From Dioszegia crocea (lineage: Eukaryota; Basidiomycota; Tremellomycetes; Tremellales; Bulleribasidiaceae), in assembly GCA_001600615.1 (NCBI GenBank), contig BCKK01000002.1, positions 2,510,809-2,574,808 on the forward strand: a DNA stretch of 64,000 nt, in the 5' to 3' direction. This document shows, piece by piece, positions 10,867 through 21,362 of this stretch. The position numbers and the translations under genes are program-made. Each line of letters starts with the position of its first letter. Within the stretch, counting starts at the first letter, position 1. The notes under the pieces were generated by a model. It was not told the origin of the DNA. It did no database searches and saw nothing but the letters and a program-made list of their open reading frames with translations.

Positions 10867-11755
10867 ATGCTCAACTATCTATTACCCCTTATCGCCCTCA
10901 CCACCGTCTGGGCTAGTCCTATGCCCCAAGTTGCCTCAGCCTCAGGAGCTAGTTCTCGTGCTCCAACGGTTACAATTGGGTCGGTCTCGAGCGCCCCTTT
11001 ACCCACGCCTTACGCCTCAGTGCGCTTCGGTCTCAAGTACAATGACACCGAATATGGCAAGCGTATCCATCGTAAGTCAACCGCTCGTCACTTCTGACTT
11101 CAGCCTTCCTCCGCGAAGACCTGTGCGCCCGAGTCGTCAATGAGACTCTGATTGAAGGCGCCATCATTGAAGTGTAAGTCTTTACTCAAGGCTTGTCGCT
11201 GACCCCAAGTGGCCGCTGCTTGAACAACTCGGCTCCCTACCCCGCGCAGCGTAACCTCTTCAATCTCACCACTCTGAACGTCACTGCCAACTACACCGGC
11301 CTCATCGCGCCTGCAAATCAGACCACGCTGTGCCTGTCGGGCAAGTGGCACATCCCCGCCAACTCTACCGATTACGCGACGATTGCCGACCGCCAAATTA
11401 GTCTGCAGAAGTGTAACTCCTCCGACGTGCATCAGGTGTGGCGATACGGTATCGACTCACGGGTTACGAACGGGACAAACAAGGCCTACAAGCTTACGCT
11501 TGACGATCAAAGTGAGTCCTCATCTTGGCACGAGCTGACGATCAAGAGCAATGCGCGACTGTCCTCAAGGATGGCAGAACAGGTAGCCAGGTTCTTGTGT
11601 TCAGTATGTACCCATGCTATAATGGCGTGGGAAGTCAGGTAAGTCAGCATGGGCAGAAGCTAGGTGCAGCGAAACTGATCCTGTAGCTTCTCATGGTCTC
11701 GAACGGGACTAACACTCCGACCCAGAAGATCCCTGGTATTCCTATCATCCCGTAG
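10867..11755 (+). CDS. Secreted protein with ricin-type QxW motif
   Basis: Five exons: 10867-11071, 11104-11173, 11210-11511, 11547-11638 and 11687-11755, giving 245 residues. Residues 1-17 (LLPLIALTTVWASP) form a signal peptide. A Ser/Ala/Pro-rich linker follows to about residue 50. The body has several Asn-x-Ser/Thr sequons and the segment ISLQKCNSSDVHQVWRYG. That segment matches the end of a beta-trefoil (ricin-B) repeat with its QxW motif. One such repeat is obvious; I cannot show a full trefoil. A secreted lectin-like or cell-wall-associated protein is likely. The fourth exon acceptor was chosen because the alternative gives a stop within a few codons. A TATA box lies at 10809-10815. Confidence 0.6.
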
Positions 11756-12129
11756 AGCGATCGGAAGGATATATCGATACGAGGAGAGCAGTAGGATCAG
11801 TGTCAGCGAACCCTAATAAGTAATGTAGCTATAGCAGATGAATGTTGCGGAGATTATTCGGTCGGTCAATCAGTGAGAGTGCCCGAAAATTCAACGTCGA
11901 GTATTCCTGATGGCATAGCTCTGGTGGGGCGCCTAGATGGCCGGTGGGCTCGCCCGTGCTGATATGGCACTATTTGATGGCGGACGCACAGACGTTGACT
12001 CCAGGGTGGACCACTCAGCCAGCATTCCTCGTGATATTCTCCGGTAAACTCGGCTTTGTGAATAGCCGAAAACTGCCGCTATAGCTCCAGCGCGTCTCTT
12101 CGAAGAGTTCTCTTTTCATCTATATCGTC
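11756..12129. other. Intergenic region upstream of the enoyl-CoA isomerase
   Basis: The 374 bp between two plus-strand genes should include the 3' region of the secreted QxW protein and the promoter of the isomerase. I see no gene, repeat or RNA in it. Confidence 0.5.
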
Positions 12130-13057
12130 ATGCCGCTGATCGAGTACACCCAGCCCAGCCCCACCATCCATCTCCTGACGCTGAATGCGCCCCCAGACAA
12201 TCGTCTGACTCCTGCGCTTCTACGCGAACTTGGAGCGCACCTCGACACCATCGAGGCGGCATGGCGCAAGTCTGGAGGTGGAGAAATGGATAAGGCCAAG
12301 CGTGATGCCCACGAGCACAAAGGCGCTGGAGCCGTCATAATCACCAGCTCTTCCAAGGGATTCTTTTCTAATGGTCTGGACTACGCTCGGAGTCTGAAAG
12401 AGCCAAAATTCTTCCAAGGTAGGCTTTCGTTGATCGTTGAGGGATAAACTGACGGTCAGAAATCTTTGATCCGGTTGTATACCGCCTTTTGACCTTCCCA
12501 ATCGTCACTGTTGCTGCCATCAATGGACATGGTATGTTCTCAGATTGCCCAGAACTGATTTTAGCCTTTGCCGGAGGATTTATTCTCGCCATGGCCTGTG
12601 ATTTCAGGCTGATGACTTCTGGACGGGGCTTGATGTGCATGAACGAGGTGAGATTGAACATAATCCAGCGCTAACCCCAGCTCACATTCTCCTCTCCCAT
12701 GCCCAACTCCTTCATCCCACTCTTACAATGGCGCCTGCCCAAGTCGAATGACTACCGAGACACCATGATGGCTAGGCGCTGGACTCAGAAGGAGGGTTTG
12801 GCCATGGGTCTTCTAGACGAGGTGGTGGATGGCGAACAGTTGATGCAGCGAGCGACAGAGGTGGCATTAAGGGAAGCACCCAAGTGCGCTCCTGGACCAT
12901 GGGGTTTCATCAAGGTGAGCAAAGACCCGCGCAGTGCTGATATCAGGTACAATCCTACCGGGCTTATATCGAAGCAAGTCAGACGGACAAGCCAATTGTC
13001 TTCCCCCACATGGAGGCCAAGGCGTTCTGGGACAGGTATGGCGGCGCCAAGTTGTAA
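12130..13057 (+). CDS. Peroxisomal enoyl-CoA hydratase/isomerase (Delta3,Delta2 type)
   Basis: Five exons: 12130-12418, 12460-12531, 12565-12647, 12681-12914 and 12947-13057, giving 262 residues. It has the crotonase fold signatures: the substrate-pocket strand FFSNGLDYARSL near residue 80, VAAINGHAFAGGFILAMACDFRLM (oxyanion-hole Gly region, residues about 115-140) and RWTQKEGLAMGLLDEVV. The last three residues are AKL, a canonical type-1 peroxisomal targeting signal. The family includes yeast Eci1, which moves double bonds during beta-oxidation of unsaturated fatty acids. Hydratase and isomerase activities cannot be told apart by sequence alone. It is convergent with the Frag1/Sfk1 gene, with only 56 bp between stop codons. 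Confidence 0.82.
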
Positions 13058-13113
13058 CGTGTATCAAGATATGCATATATGTGGTGACTAGTGCTACAAG
13101 CTAGGAAACTGGT

Positions 13114-14349
13114 TTATACACCCCTCATCATTGGCGCAGTGCTCGCCTCGCTCATCCGGGGTGTGCTGTCTACGATAGGCCCGTTACCCATGTATCGGTT
13201 CCCCATACCCATCTGCTGCGAGTCGACTTCTCTGCCCTGGTTCCTCGCTACCATCTCGCGCTGCATGGCCTCGGCCCTCTGCTCCGCCGTCATCCAACTC
13301 TCAGGGTGCTCCTCAAACGCCTTCCTTCCGGCAAAGTTGTCACCCTCGCCGTGCTTCTCCTGCCATCGTGCAAGTCGACGCATGTACCTTGGCGATGACT
13401 TTCCAGCGGGCCATAGGTCGGCGATGAGTGTGGCGAAGTAAAAGGTAAGGAGGAAAGCGATAGTCCACTCCAGAGCAGCACAGGCTGAACTGACTGTATT
13501 GCACTGAGCAGCGGAGAAGCGGGAGGTGGGCTCGATGTCACCGCCGCAGAGGCCGTAGGTGATGCCGAAGCCGATAGCGCCGAGGACGGCGAGGGCAACA
13601 ACGACGAGCTTGTAGATGGAATTGCGGAAAAGGGATTGGCGATCGGGATGATCTTTGTGTAGGGACCACTGTATGTCAGCTTGTTCCAAGGGGCGGCTTA
13701 CGATTTCGGCAGATTGGAAGATGCCCGACAGAGCCACACCGACGATGAAGACTAGGGCCATTGGCCAGTGGATATTGGAGTGGTTGAACGCATCGAACTG
13801 ACATCAGCACCTTCCAAGGGGGAGACTTACGATAGAGCAAAGGATCAACCCGGCAGATCCGACAATGCAGAAGAAGATGGCGACCCAGTCAAAGATTTTT
13901 TCTCTCTTGCGAATGTCGGTGGGCAAGCGATCGACATGGCGCAGCCAGCGCTCAGAGAAGAGACTCATGATGTACAATCTACCATCAGCCAGATTTTCAC
14001 GAGGACATACCCAGAGGTGGTGCACGATATCCCGATAAAGACCTTCTTGTGTACTGCACCGACGTCGCTGATGAAGACAACCGTGGCTTCATCCCCTCTG
14101 TATCGGGGCTTGCCTGCAGTCACCCAGAGCAGCAGCAAGGCAAGGATACCACCGAGCCATACGAGTGTTGCGAGAATTGGGAACCACACATAAGGACCAA
14201 AGACTATTATCAGCTCGATTCCATCAGCAGGACCTACAAAGGTGGGAGTGGACAGTCCTAGTGTTGAGCGTCCCTGGGAGACGAGGACGTCCGTCCTTTT
14301 CGCGTGTGCTCGAGTAGGCCTCGTTGGCTTGGGTTGCAGCGCTCGACAT
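13114..14349 (-). CDS. Frag1/DRAM/Sfk1-family membrane protein
   Basis: Five exons: 14238-14349, 14011-14203, 13831-13978, 13702-13797 and 13114-13668, giving 367 residues. About six membrane segments are visible, beginning with VWFPILATLVWLGGILALLLLWV. After the first comes the family hallmark VVFISDVGAVHKKVFIG. Other segments are IFDWVAIFFCIVGSAGLILCSI, MALVFIVGVALSGIFQ and a Cys/Thr-flanked pair further on. The C-terminal 100 residues are hydrophilic (MRRLARWQEKHGEGDN...). In yeast, Sfk1 works at the plasma membrane with the PI4-kinase Stt4 and in phospholipid asymmetry. The first exon is joined through a 34-nt intron (14204-14237). The 33-nt intron at 13669-13701 has no stop and is a multiple of three, so a retained form would add 11 residues. 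Confidence 0.75.
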
Positions 14350-14493
14350 GTCCGCCGAATCTTCTGATGGTAGTCAAGGTAAAGTTGAAGAGAATATGTG
14401 TACTGAAGCAGCTCAGTCGCAGCAGAGATCGTCGTCGCTGATGTCTTTTTCCATCCTCTGACAAATGCTGCATTGAACGCGTTTCAGGCTGGC

Positions 14494-14501
14494 TGACGTC
14501 A
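14494..14501. promoter_or_regulatory. CRE-type palindrome TGACGTCA, copy 1
   Basis: Perfect bZIP (CREB/ATF) site, about 400 bp upstream of the alcohol dehydrogenase at 14900 and 145 bp upstream of the Sfk1-like gene. Binding is inferred from the site only. Confidence 0.4.
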
Positions 14502-14683
14502 TGCATCATGCCTCATGCGGTGATTCAAAGTCTCAAACCGTCAATACTGTATTGGGGAGTAATATTGGGGTCGACGAGGTCGCTTCCATGACTTTGACAT
14601 CGTACATGACTGTACGACTGGCTGCGGGAAATAAACGCCACTCCCGGCCGCCTCGTTTTCAACCAGTCGACGAGCGATGACGA

Positions 14684-14691
14684 TGACGTCA
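14684..14691. promoter_or_regulatory. CRE-type palindrome TGACGTCA, copy 2
   Basis: Second perfect site, 190 bp from the first and about 110 bp before the TATA box of the dehydrogenase. Two copies in one promoter make chance less likely. Confidence 0.45.
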
Positions 14692-14899
14692 AGCCTCGGA
14701 GAAAGCGAAAGAGCTTGAAACCTCCACCTCCACTCCACCATTCACCGAGTTTGACTCTGTATGATTCCCCGCTTGCAGACGGAGGTTTCAGTGCCTGGTA
14801 TATAATGGAGACGCCAACTTTTGCCTCACAACCAACTTTTCCTCTGATACCTTTTGTGTAAAAACCTTCAACCACCTACTTCCTATCGCCAAAAACAAA

Positions 14900-16198
14900 A
14901 TGTCTTCCACTCAGACCGACCGCAAATTTGAGGGCTGGCAGGCTCTGGACGAGAAGTCCGTTAAGGGACAGATGAAGTGGGCCGAGTATGAGCCCAAGGA
15001 GTTTGCCGAGGACGATGTTGAGAGTAAGTCTGAACGCAAAAAGAGTAGAGACTAACGCCTCAGTCGAGATCCAGTACTGCGGTATCTGTGGTTCCGATCT
15101 CCACACCATGTCCAACGGCTGGGGTAGCACCAAGGGCATGTACCCCCAGGTTGTCGGCCACGAGATCGTAGGCAAGATCGTCCGTGTCGGCAAGGACGTC
15201 AAGCACCTCAAGGAAGGTGACATTGCCGGTGTCGGTGCCCAGTGCGACTCTTGCCTCGAATGTGTCAACTGCAAGAATGGTGAGTCTCCTTTGCGCATTA
15301 TCAGTTTGACATGCTGACATTCAGGCGAGGAGAACTACTGTTCCGCCGGTATGACCGGTACCTACGCCGGCAAGTTCAAGCGAACTTCCAAGGGCTCCAA
15401 GTCCTACGGAGGCTACGCCAACTATTGGAGAGGTCCCGCCCACTTCACTGTCCCCATCCCTGACAACCTCGACCCCGCCGAGGCCGCTCCCATGATGTGC
15501 GGTGGTACCACCGTCTTCACCCCGCTCAAGCAGTACGGCGCCGGAACCACTGCCAAGGACGTCGGAATCGTCGGTATCGGCGGACTCGGCCACTTCGCTG
15601 TCCTCTTCGCTGCCGCCATGGGTGCCAACGTCACCGCCATCTCACACTCCCACAAGAAGGACGAGGACGCAAAGAAGTTGGGCGCAAAGAACGTCATTGT
15701 CACCGGTGACGATGCCAAGGCCGCCTTGAAGGACTACAGGCGTACTTTGGACTTGATCATTGTCTCCTCCAGTGAGTAGAAGTTTGAAATACGGTCATGG
15801 AGGCAAAGCTGATCATTCAGACGCCCCTGACATGCCCTTCGATGCCTACCTCTCCCTTCTCCGCCCCCACGGTCACCTTGTTATTGTCGGTATCGCGGAG
15901 GAGCAGTCTCTCCCCAACGTCCACCCCACCAACCTCATTATGAGTAAGTCGCTCTTGATGACAATCAGCGAATCATTGCTGATAATCAGGCAACGTACAC
16001 ATCTCTGGCTCTGCTATCGGCTCCGTCAAGGGCATGGCCGAATGTCTCCAGTTCGCTGCTGACCACAAGATCAAGGCTTGGGTCAAGAGATACCCCATGA
16101 AGGAGGCCAACGAGGCCGTCGTCAGCATGGAGGCAGGCGAGGCCAGGTACCGATACGTCCTCGTCAACGAATCGCACGGTGGCAAGATCAGTGCGTGA
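14900..16198 (+). CDS. Zinc-dependent alcohol dehydrogenase, ADH6/cinnamyl-alcohol type, tandem copy 1
   Basis: Five exons: 14900-15023, 15064-15279, 15325-15771, 15821-15943 and 15990-16198, giving 372 residues. Catalytic zinc ligands are Cys47 (YCGICGSDLH) and His74-Glu75 (VVGHE). Structural zinc cysteines are C105, C108, C111 and C119 (CLECVNCKNGEENYC). The Rossmann motif GIGGLGH lies near residue 205. This subgroup uses NADPH and reduces aldehydes such as cinnamaldehyde, furfural or fusel aldehydes, so detoxification or fusel metabolism is likely. The segment AISHSHKKDEDAKKLGA is the usual cofactor-phosphate region. A TATA box and two CRE sites lie upstream. The next gene is a close paralogue. 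Confidence 0.92.
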
Positions 16199-16923
16199 GC
16201 ACCTGCGCCTTTCGATCGAGCGAATATCCATTGATGGATCAGAGGAGATGAGTAGCCGGCTTTGAGTAGTATACCTGTAGCTTTTTAGTCAAATGCAGTC
16301 TAGTCATTCTTGCCTTTGCGTCTGCCTGTGGTTTAAGGCTTTGGCTGCACCTGAGCTCTCAGATGAGTTTCAAAGAGTCTGTGCGCATGGGAGAACCCGC
16401 ATTGCGTAACGTGTTTCATCACGTTTCACCTCTCAAACCCAAATTTCGTCAGGCTATGCGCATATGCCAACGCAGCATGGGAAAGAATTGCCTAGAGTCC
16501 TTGTCCGTCGCCCACGATTGAGCATAGCAATTGCACGTTGATCCATCGCGGTCACTGCAAAGTCCATGCACCTTGGCTTGAGAGACCTTGATGAGCGTAT
16601 TTCGATGTACTGTACTTTGCCACCGAGCTCCGAGATCGGCGGTGACGTAACCCGCAAAAGTTACCGCCTCCACCGGCCTCCACATTTCGGCTATCCATCC
16701 CGCTTTATGACCGCTCTTATCGGCGTCATCAACCGACTTTTTTGGCGGAGGATGAGCCTGTCAACAGACAAAGACTGTTCGCGCTGACAAACGGGCGGTG
16801 GAGGCAGAGCGAGGCGGGGAGTACAAGATGCCACCGACGATCGAAACTTTCCATCCCCATCTTATCTTGACTTTCCAGAACAAGCTATAACTCCAATACC
16901 CCAGTCTACCAACACTATCAACT
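16199..16923. other. Intergenic region between the two alcohol dehydrogenases
   Basis: The 725 bp hold the 3' region of copy 1 and the promoter of copy 2. A TGACGTAA site (CRE variant, about 16643) and an A/T-rich CTATAACT element about 40 bp before the ATG are seen. No gene, and no remnant of the duplicated coding sequence, is visible. Confidence 0.45.
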
Positions 16924-18214
16924 ATGTCGCACACACACACGGAGCGTAAATTCGAGGGATGGCAGGCACTTGATGAGAACTCCATCAAGGGGCAGATGAA
17001 GTGGGCCGAGTACGAGCCCAAGGTCTTTGCGGACGATGACGTTGAGAGTGAGTTCTTTACTTTGGTCCAAGCTCCTCGCTGACGTGCCACAGTCGAGGTC
17101 CAATACTGCGGTATCTGTGGTTCCGACCTTCACACCATGTCGAATGGCTGGGGTGGCTCCAAGGAGATGTACCCCCAGGTTGTCGGCCACGAGATTGTCG
17201 GCAAAATCGTGCGCGTCGGCAAGGACGTCAAGCACCTCAAGGAAGGCGATGTCGCTGGTGTGGGTGCTCAGTGTGACTCTTGTCTCGAGTGTGTCAACTG
17301 CAAGAATGGTGAGTTCTCCCTTTTCATTCTTGTGCGTGCTGACAATCAGGCGAGGAGAACTACTGCAGTGCCGGTATGACCGGAACCTACTGCGCCAAAT
17401 TCTCCCGTACCTCCAAGGGCTCAAAGTCTTACGGTGGTTACGCCAACTTCTGGCGCGGCCCTGCCCACTTCACCGTCCCCATCCCCGCCAACGTCGACCC
17501 CGCAGAGGCTGCTCCCATGATGTGCGGTGGTACCACCGTCTTCACACCCCTCAAGCGATACGGTGCTGGAACTACCGCTAAGGACGTCGGTGTCGTCGGT
17601 ATCGGTGGCTTGGGACACTTCGCCGTCATGTTCGCCAACGCCATGGGTGCGGATGTTACCGCCATCTCACACTCGCACAAAAAGGATGAGGACGCAAAGA
17701 AGCTCGGGGCGAAGAATGTCATTGTCACTGGGGATGATGCCAAGGCTGCTTTCAAGGGACACGAGAGGTCTTTGGACCTGATCATTGTGTCGTCTAGTGA
17801 GTAGTTCGCGCCGTTCTTCAAGCCAGAGCTGATTCTTTAGACGCACCCAACATGCCCTTCGACGCCTACCTTTCCCTCCTCCGCCCTCACGGCCACCTCG
17901 TTCTTGTTGGTGTTGCAGAGGAAGCCTCTCTACCCAACGTGCACCCCACCAACCTCATCATGAGTGAGTTCTTCCTCGCCCAATATGACACAAGCTGACC
18001 CCTAGGCAACGTCCACATTTCTGGCTCGCTCATCGGTTCCGTCAAGGACATGGCTGAATGCCTCAAGTTCGCAGGTGACCACAAGATCAAGGCGTGGGTC
18101 AAGCGATACCCTATGAAGGAGGCCAACGATGCTGTTGTGAGCATGGAGAACGGCGACGCCAGGTACCGATACGTCCTCGTCAACGAGCAGCACGGCGGAA
18201 AGCTCAACGCTTGA
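16924..18214 (+). CDS. Zinc-dependent alcohol dehydrogenase, ADH6/cinnamyl-alcohol type, tandem copy 2
   Basis: Five exons: 16924-17047, 17093-17308, 17350-17796, 17841-17963 and 18006-18214, giving 372 residues. All five coding exons have exactly the same lengths as in copy 1 (124, 216, 447, 123 and 209 nt) with the same intron phases. The zinc ligands and GIGGLGH motif are intact. Differences are scattered and mostly conservative (for example HEIVGKIVRVGKDVKHLKEG is unchanged, while the N-terminus changes from MSSTQTDRKF to MSHTHTERKF). Introns share positions but not sequence. Both copies look active. Different promoters suggest different expression. Confidence 0.92.
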
Positions 18215-18322
18215 TCGGACTAGCAAGCACTTAGAAAATAGAAGTCAATAGATTAGTAGAGTTAAAATGCAAATACATATGGCAAAGCCTAAAGTGGTGG
18301 TTGAAATGTAGCATGAATCGCT

Positions 18323-19125
18323 TCAAGATGTCTTCTTGATATGCTCACTAGATGGTGCACTCAAGACCAAATGCCCCTCGCCCCAGCCACCAGGCGCATC
18401 CCCAAGCTGCCACCCACCTACACCCCCTATTCCAGTCCAGATCCACTCAATCGCCGATCTTAGCTGTCCAGGCGGAGAGGATGGGTAGTGGAGAGGGATG
18501 TATTCGGTAGCGATAAAGTGGGTTGCGCCAGCGACAAGACCGACAATGTATCCCACCGATATTTGGTATGCCGAATGGTAGTGGAGATGATATCTTGATG
18601 TCAGCTAAGCTTATATTGGACTTACCTCGAGTACGCAACCAGTATCGACCAAAGGATCAGTCCAAAGAGACAAACCGCCGTCCGTATCCTCTTCACCCCT
18701 TCATTCCCCACTCTAGCCACTTGGCCGCCTGACCTGCTCTCACGCCTCATCCTCTCGTCTAGGCCCAAGGCATAGCCCACACCCCATGCAACCAAGAAGC
18801 CCGCTGCCTGAGCATGGCTACTTGGCATCCCGTATCCCTCGCCGACATCCCCTAGTCCCAGCAGCCCCTTGTACGGCCGGTCTCCTTTCCAGAGGCGTTT
18901 CAGTATGAGGCTGAGTATCTCATTCGCGATCGAACCCAGAGCGAGCAGTAGAACTGTTAGTCTCCGGGTGAATACCAGCAGGGTGAAGTAGGAAACGAAC
19001 AGGAATATCGGGGTGAGCGAGATGAGAGTGAGGGGAATGGAGAGTGGATGGACTGGGTCGTAGAGAATATGAGTGAGGGAGAAGGGTTTGAGGGAAGGTA
19101 GGGCGCGATTCAGATCCAGTGACAT
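18323..19125 (-). CDS. cax4: Dolichyl-diphosphatase (PAP2 superfamily, Cax4/Cwh8)
   Basis: Two exons: 18626-19125 and 18323-18593, giving 256 residues. The three PAP2 phosphatase motifs are present in order: KRLWKGDRP near residue 85, GMPSSHAQ near 110, and SRYHLHYHSAYQ, which crosses the intron near 168. Four or five hydrophobic segments surround them. The enzyme removes a phosphate from dolichyl pyrophosphate on the luminal side of the ER so that the carrier can be reused in N-glycosylation. The start was taken at the ATG that gives MSLDLNRALPSL; an upstream in-frame ATG would add 48 basic, non-conserved-looking residues. Confidence 0.85.
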
Positions 19126-19393
19126 GGTGACTGAGTAGGCTATAGACAGCCTACGTGCAGAGTGACAAGCAGGGGCATATAGGTGGTGGTTGGGCAAGGC
19201 TTGGGTGGCAAATGCATGCATGGCCAGACGCGACGAGTGGACATGGCGCCGAACTCCGAAGTGCCACATTGATCGGCGAAATTCCCGGTCCCGTGCGTTG
19301 GTCGGCGTTATGTAAATGTCAAATTTGGGTGTATGTGGCGGGCAGATGAGAATACGCTGCCTTCATCCATCAAGGTAATAATCCCTCGCCAAA

Positions 19394-20168
19394 ATGGTAA
19401 GTACACTGCTGATGGGCTGCACGTAGAGAGGGCGTAGCTGACATCCACAGTCCAAGGTCAGTTGTAGTCCGGTTTCCCCTTTCGAGTTGTTGTCATGGCC
19501 CGAGGCATGAACAGCGCTGACGGAAGGTCCCTTTTGGTTGATCTGGTCATTTACATATACAGGGTACTCCTTCGTTGTAAGTCATCTCTCCTGTATGTCG
19601 AGGAGGTCATGGAGGGCAGAGCGTGGACGAAATCTGCTGGGATTTGGTCGGAGCAGGCTGGAACTGAGATGAAATCTGGATTTTTTGGCTGGGATCTTCG
19701 CTAACATCTATCAGCGGTAAAAGACACTCTAAGTCGCACACTCTGTGCAGACGGTGCTCTCGCAGGAGTTTCCATATTCAAAAGAAGGGTTAGTCTGGCG
19801 TCTCTGTGGATCGCAGCTTGATGGGCCGAAAAGCGCTCAGAAACGACCCCGAACGCTGGGCAATTTTTTTCGACGAAAAACTGACGATTTCAGTCTGCTC
19901 CGCCTGTGGTTTCCCCGCCGCTAAGACCCGAAGCTACAACTGGGGAGAGAAGGCGAAGAGGAGGAAGACGACGTGAGTTGGGATCTTGTTGTCGGGGGGA
20001 ATTGCTGCCCAATTTCACCCCTGGCCCTTTTTTCCGATCATTGGTGGCTAATTTTTCAGTGGTACCGGCCGCATGGCTCACCTCAAGGACGTCAGCCGAC
20101 GATTCAAGAACGGCTTCAGAGAGGGAAGCGCTGCCACCAAGAAGACCAAGGTTGCTGCTTCTTCGTAA
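19394..20168 (+). CDS. RPL37: 60S ribosomal protein eL37 (RPL37), with micro-exons
   Basis: Six exons: 19394-19396, 19451-19456, 19563-19576, 19715-19788, 19894-19972 and 20060-20168, giving 94 residues. The protein starts [19 protein letters not shown] and has the eL37 zinc ribbon CRRC...CSACG, followed by [16 protein letters not shown] and [10 protein letters not shown]. It binds 25S rRNA in the large subunit. The start codon sits alone in exon 1. Exon 2 is only TCCAAG, flanked by an AG acceptor and GTCAGT, and exon 3 has 14 nt. Together they restore the invariant N-terminus, which is strong support for the model. Introns 2-4 are long for this genome (106, 138 and 105 nt); I found no snoRNA boxes in them. 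Confidence 0.93.
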
Positions 20169-20538
20169 GGAGTGGGCGGGAATAGGGGTTTGAGGGATAG
20201 GCGGGTAGGGGAAATGCATACCGCCTTAGCCTGATTGTTGATGGTCGGATGGTGTTGCTGGGCAGGATCGTTCAGACTGCCAGGCCAAGCGCTTCGTACT
20301 TCAGATTGAGCGTGTTGTGGTATTGGAGTGCTGAATACGCGTTGTGGGAAATGCTGCCAAATTTGTGCTCCCAGCCGCACGCCTCTTTGCTTTCAATATT
20401 TGTCTTGTACGCTTCATCGATGCCTCGAGCCTCACCAATGCCTCGAGCGTATAGCCCCAGATCCCATTTGCTGGGGAATGAGCATAATTGAGCCAAATCC
20501 TGCCCCAAACATCAACTCCAATACATCATCACTCAGCA
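20169..20538. other. Intergenic region between eL37 and the HIT-domain gene
   Basis: The region holds the 3' end of eL37 and the promoter of the HIT gene. A short direct repeat, ATGCCTCGAGC, occurs at 20420-20430 and 20438-20448. No gene is visible. Confidence 0.5.
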
Positions 20539-21362
20539 ATGCGCTTCCCCAACTGCCTATCCGCTTCATCCACTGACAGCGAAACTGCTCGACAAACACC
20601 GCTTCTGCCCTCATCAAGCTCTGTTCCCGGAGACAGTAGACGGTCTGGAGCACACACCGATTCCAACAATGCAGAAGCAAGCGGTACTTGGAGCAAGCCG
20701 GGTTGCATCTTTTGTGATATTTCCAAGGAGAAGGGTTTTGGGGTGATATATGAGGACGAAGCCTTGATCGCCTTTCACGATCGGTGAGTGCTCTTGCGAC
20801 AGGTGCGACATGAGGGGCTGACAAACAGCACACCTAGGGCCAAAGTCCATCTACTGATAATTCCTCGATATCACGTCGGTAAGTCCCTCCCCTGGTGCGA
20901 GATTACTGGCTAAGTATCCCAGCCGAGTCTGTGAAAGCTCTCGATAAAAGCCATCTGCCCCTACGTGAGTGCTCAGAAGCTGAGCGAGCGTGACTCCAGT
21001 GTCGCTCGAATAAGGGCAGGCTCTGATCTGTAGTGGAAAGAATGATCGCGCTTGGCCGCACGCTCTCAAATTCGCTCGACCCCTCAACTCCGCCCAAATT
21101 GGGTTTCCACATACCACCCTTCTCCTCCGTCCCACATCTACATCTACACGTCCTGATACCCCCATACACCTTCCTAGGCCGACTCAAATACCCCGTCTCG
21201 CATCGCCATCGTCCCCTCGGCGGGAATCACTCAAATGAGACAGCGGGCGAGTCAAGGAAAGGAACAGGCAGTAAAGTGAAGGGTTGGAGTTGGTTCGTTG
21301 AAGCAGAACAGGCGAGAGAGATACTCAGCAATGGAGGCAGTGTTAAGATCGGCCGGTCATAG
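20539..21362 (+). CDS. HIT-domain (histidine triad) protein
   Basis: Four exons: 20539-20783, 20829-20878, 20923-20964 and 21034-21362, giving 221 residues. After a Ser/Thr-rich N-terminus of about 55 residues comes the HIT domain: GCIFCDISKEKGFGVIYED, ALIAFHDRTPRAKVHLLIIPRYHV and the catalytic triad HLHLHVL near residue 150. The C-terminus (GWSWFVEAEQAREIL) is a short tail. The extra N-terminus and long triad-to-end distance resemble HINT3-type nucleotide hydrolases rather than plain HINT1. The start is the first ATG in frame; an upstream in-frame TTG was ignored. Substrate is not predictable from sequence. Confidence 0.82.

Larger units (their letters stand above)
14350..14899. promoter_or_regulatory. 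Divergent promoter region, Sfk1-like gene / alcohol dehydrogenase 1
   Basis: This 550-bp region separates divergent genes. It contains two perfect TGACGTCA palindromes (listed separately) and a TATA element (TATATAAT, 14799-14806) about 94 bp before the ATG of the dehydrogenase. The last 80 bp are C/A-rich leader. Confidence 0.55.

Noticed and set aside
15060..15593. Long open frames antisense to the first alcohol dehydrogenase exons
   Set aside because: They are shadows of biased third-position C/G codons on the coding strand; the same shadows occur opposite copy 2.
19397..19893. Possible snoRNA in the long introns of RPL37
   Set aside because: No paired C (RTGATGA) and D (CTGA) boxes with flanking complementarity, and no ACA box at the right distance.
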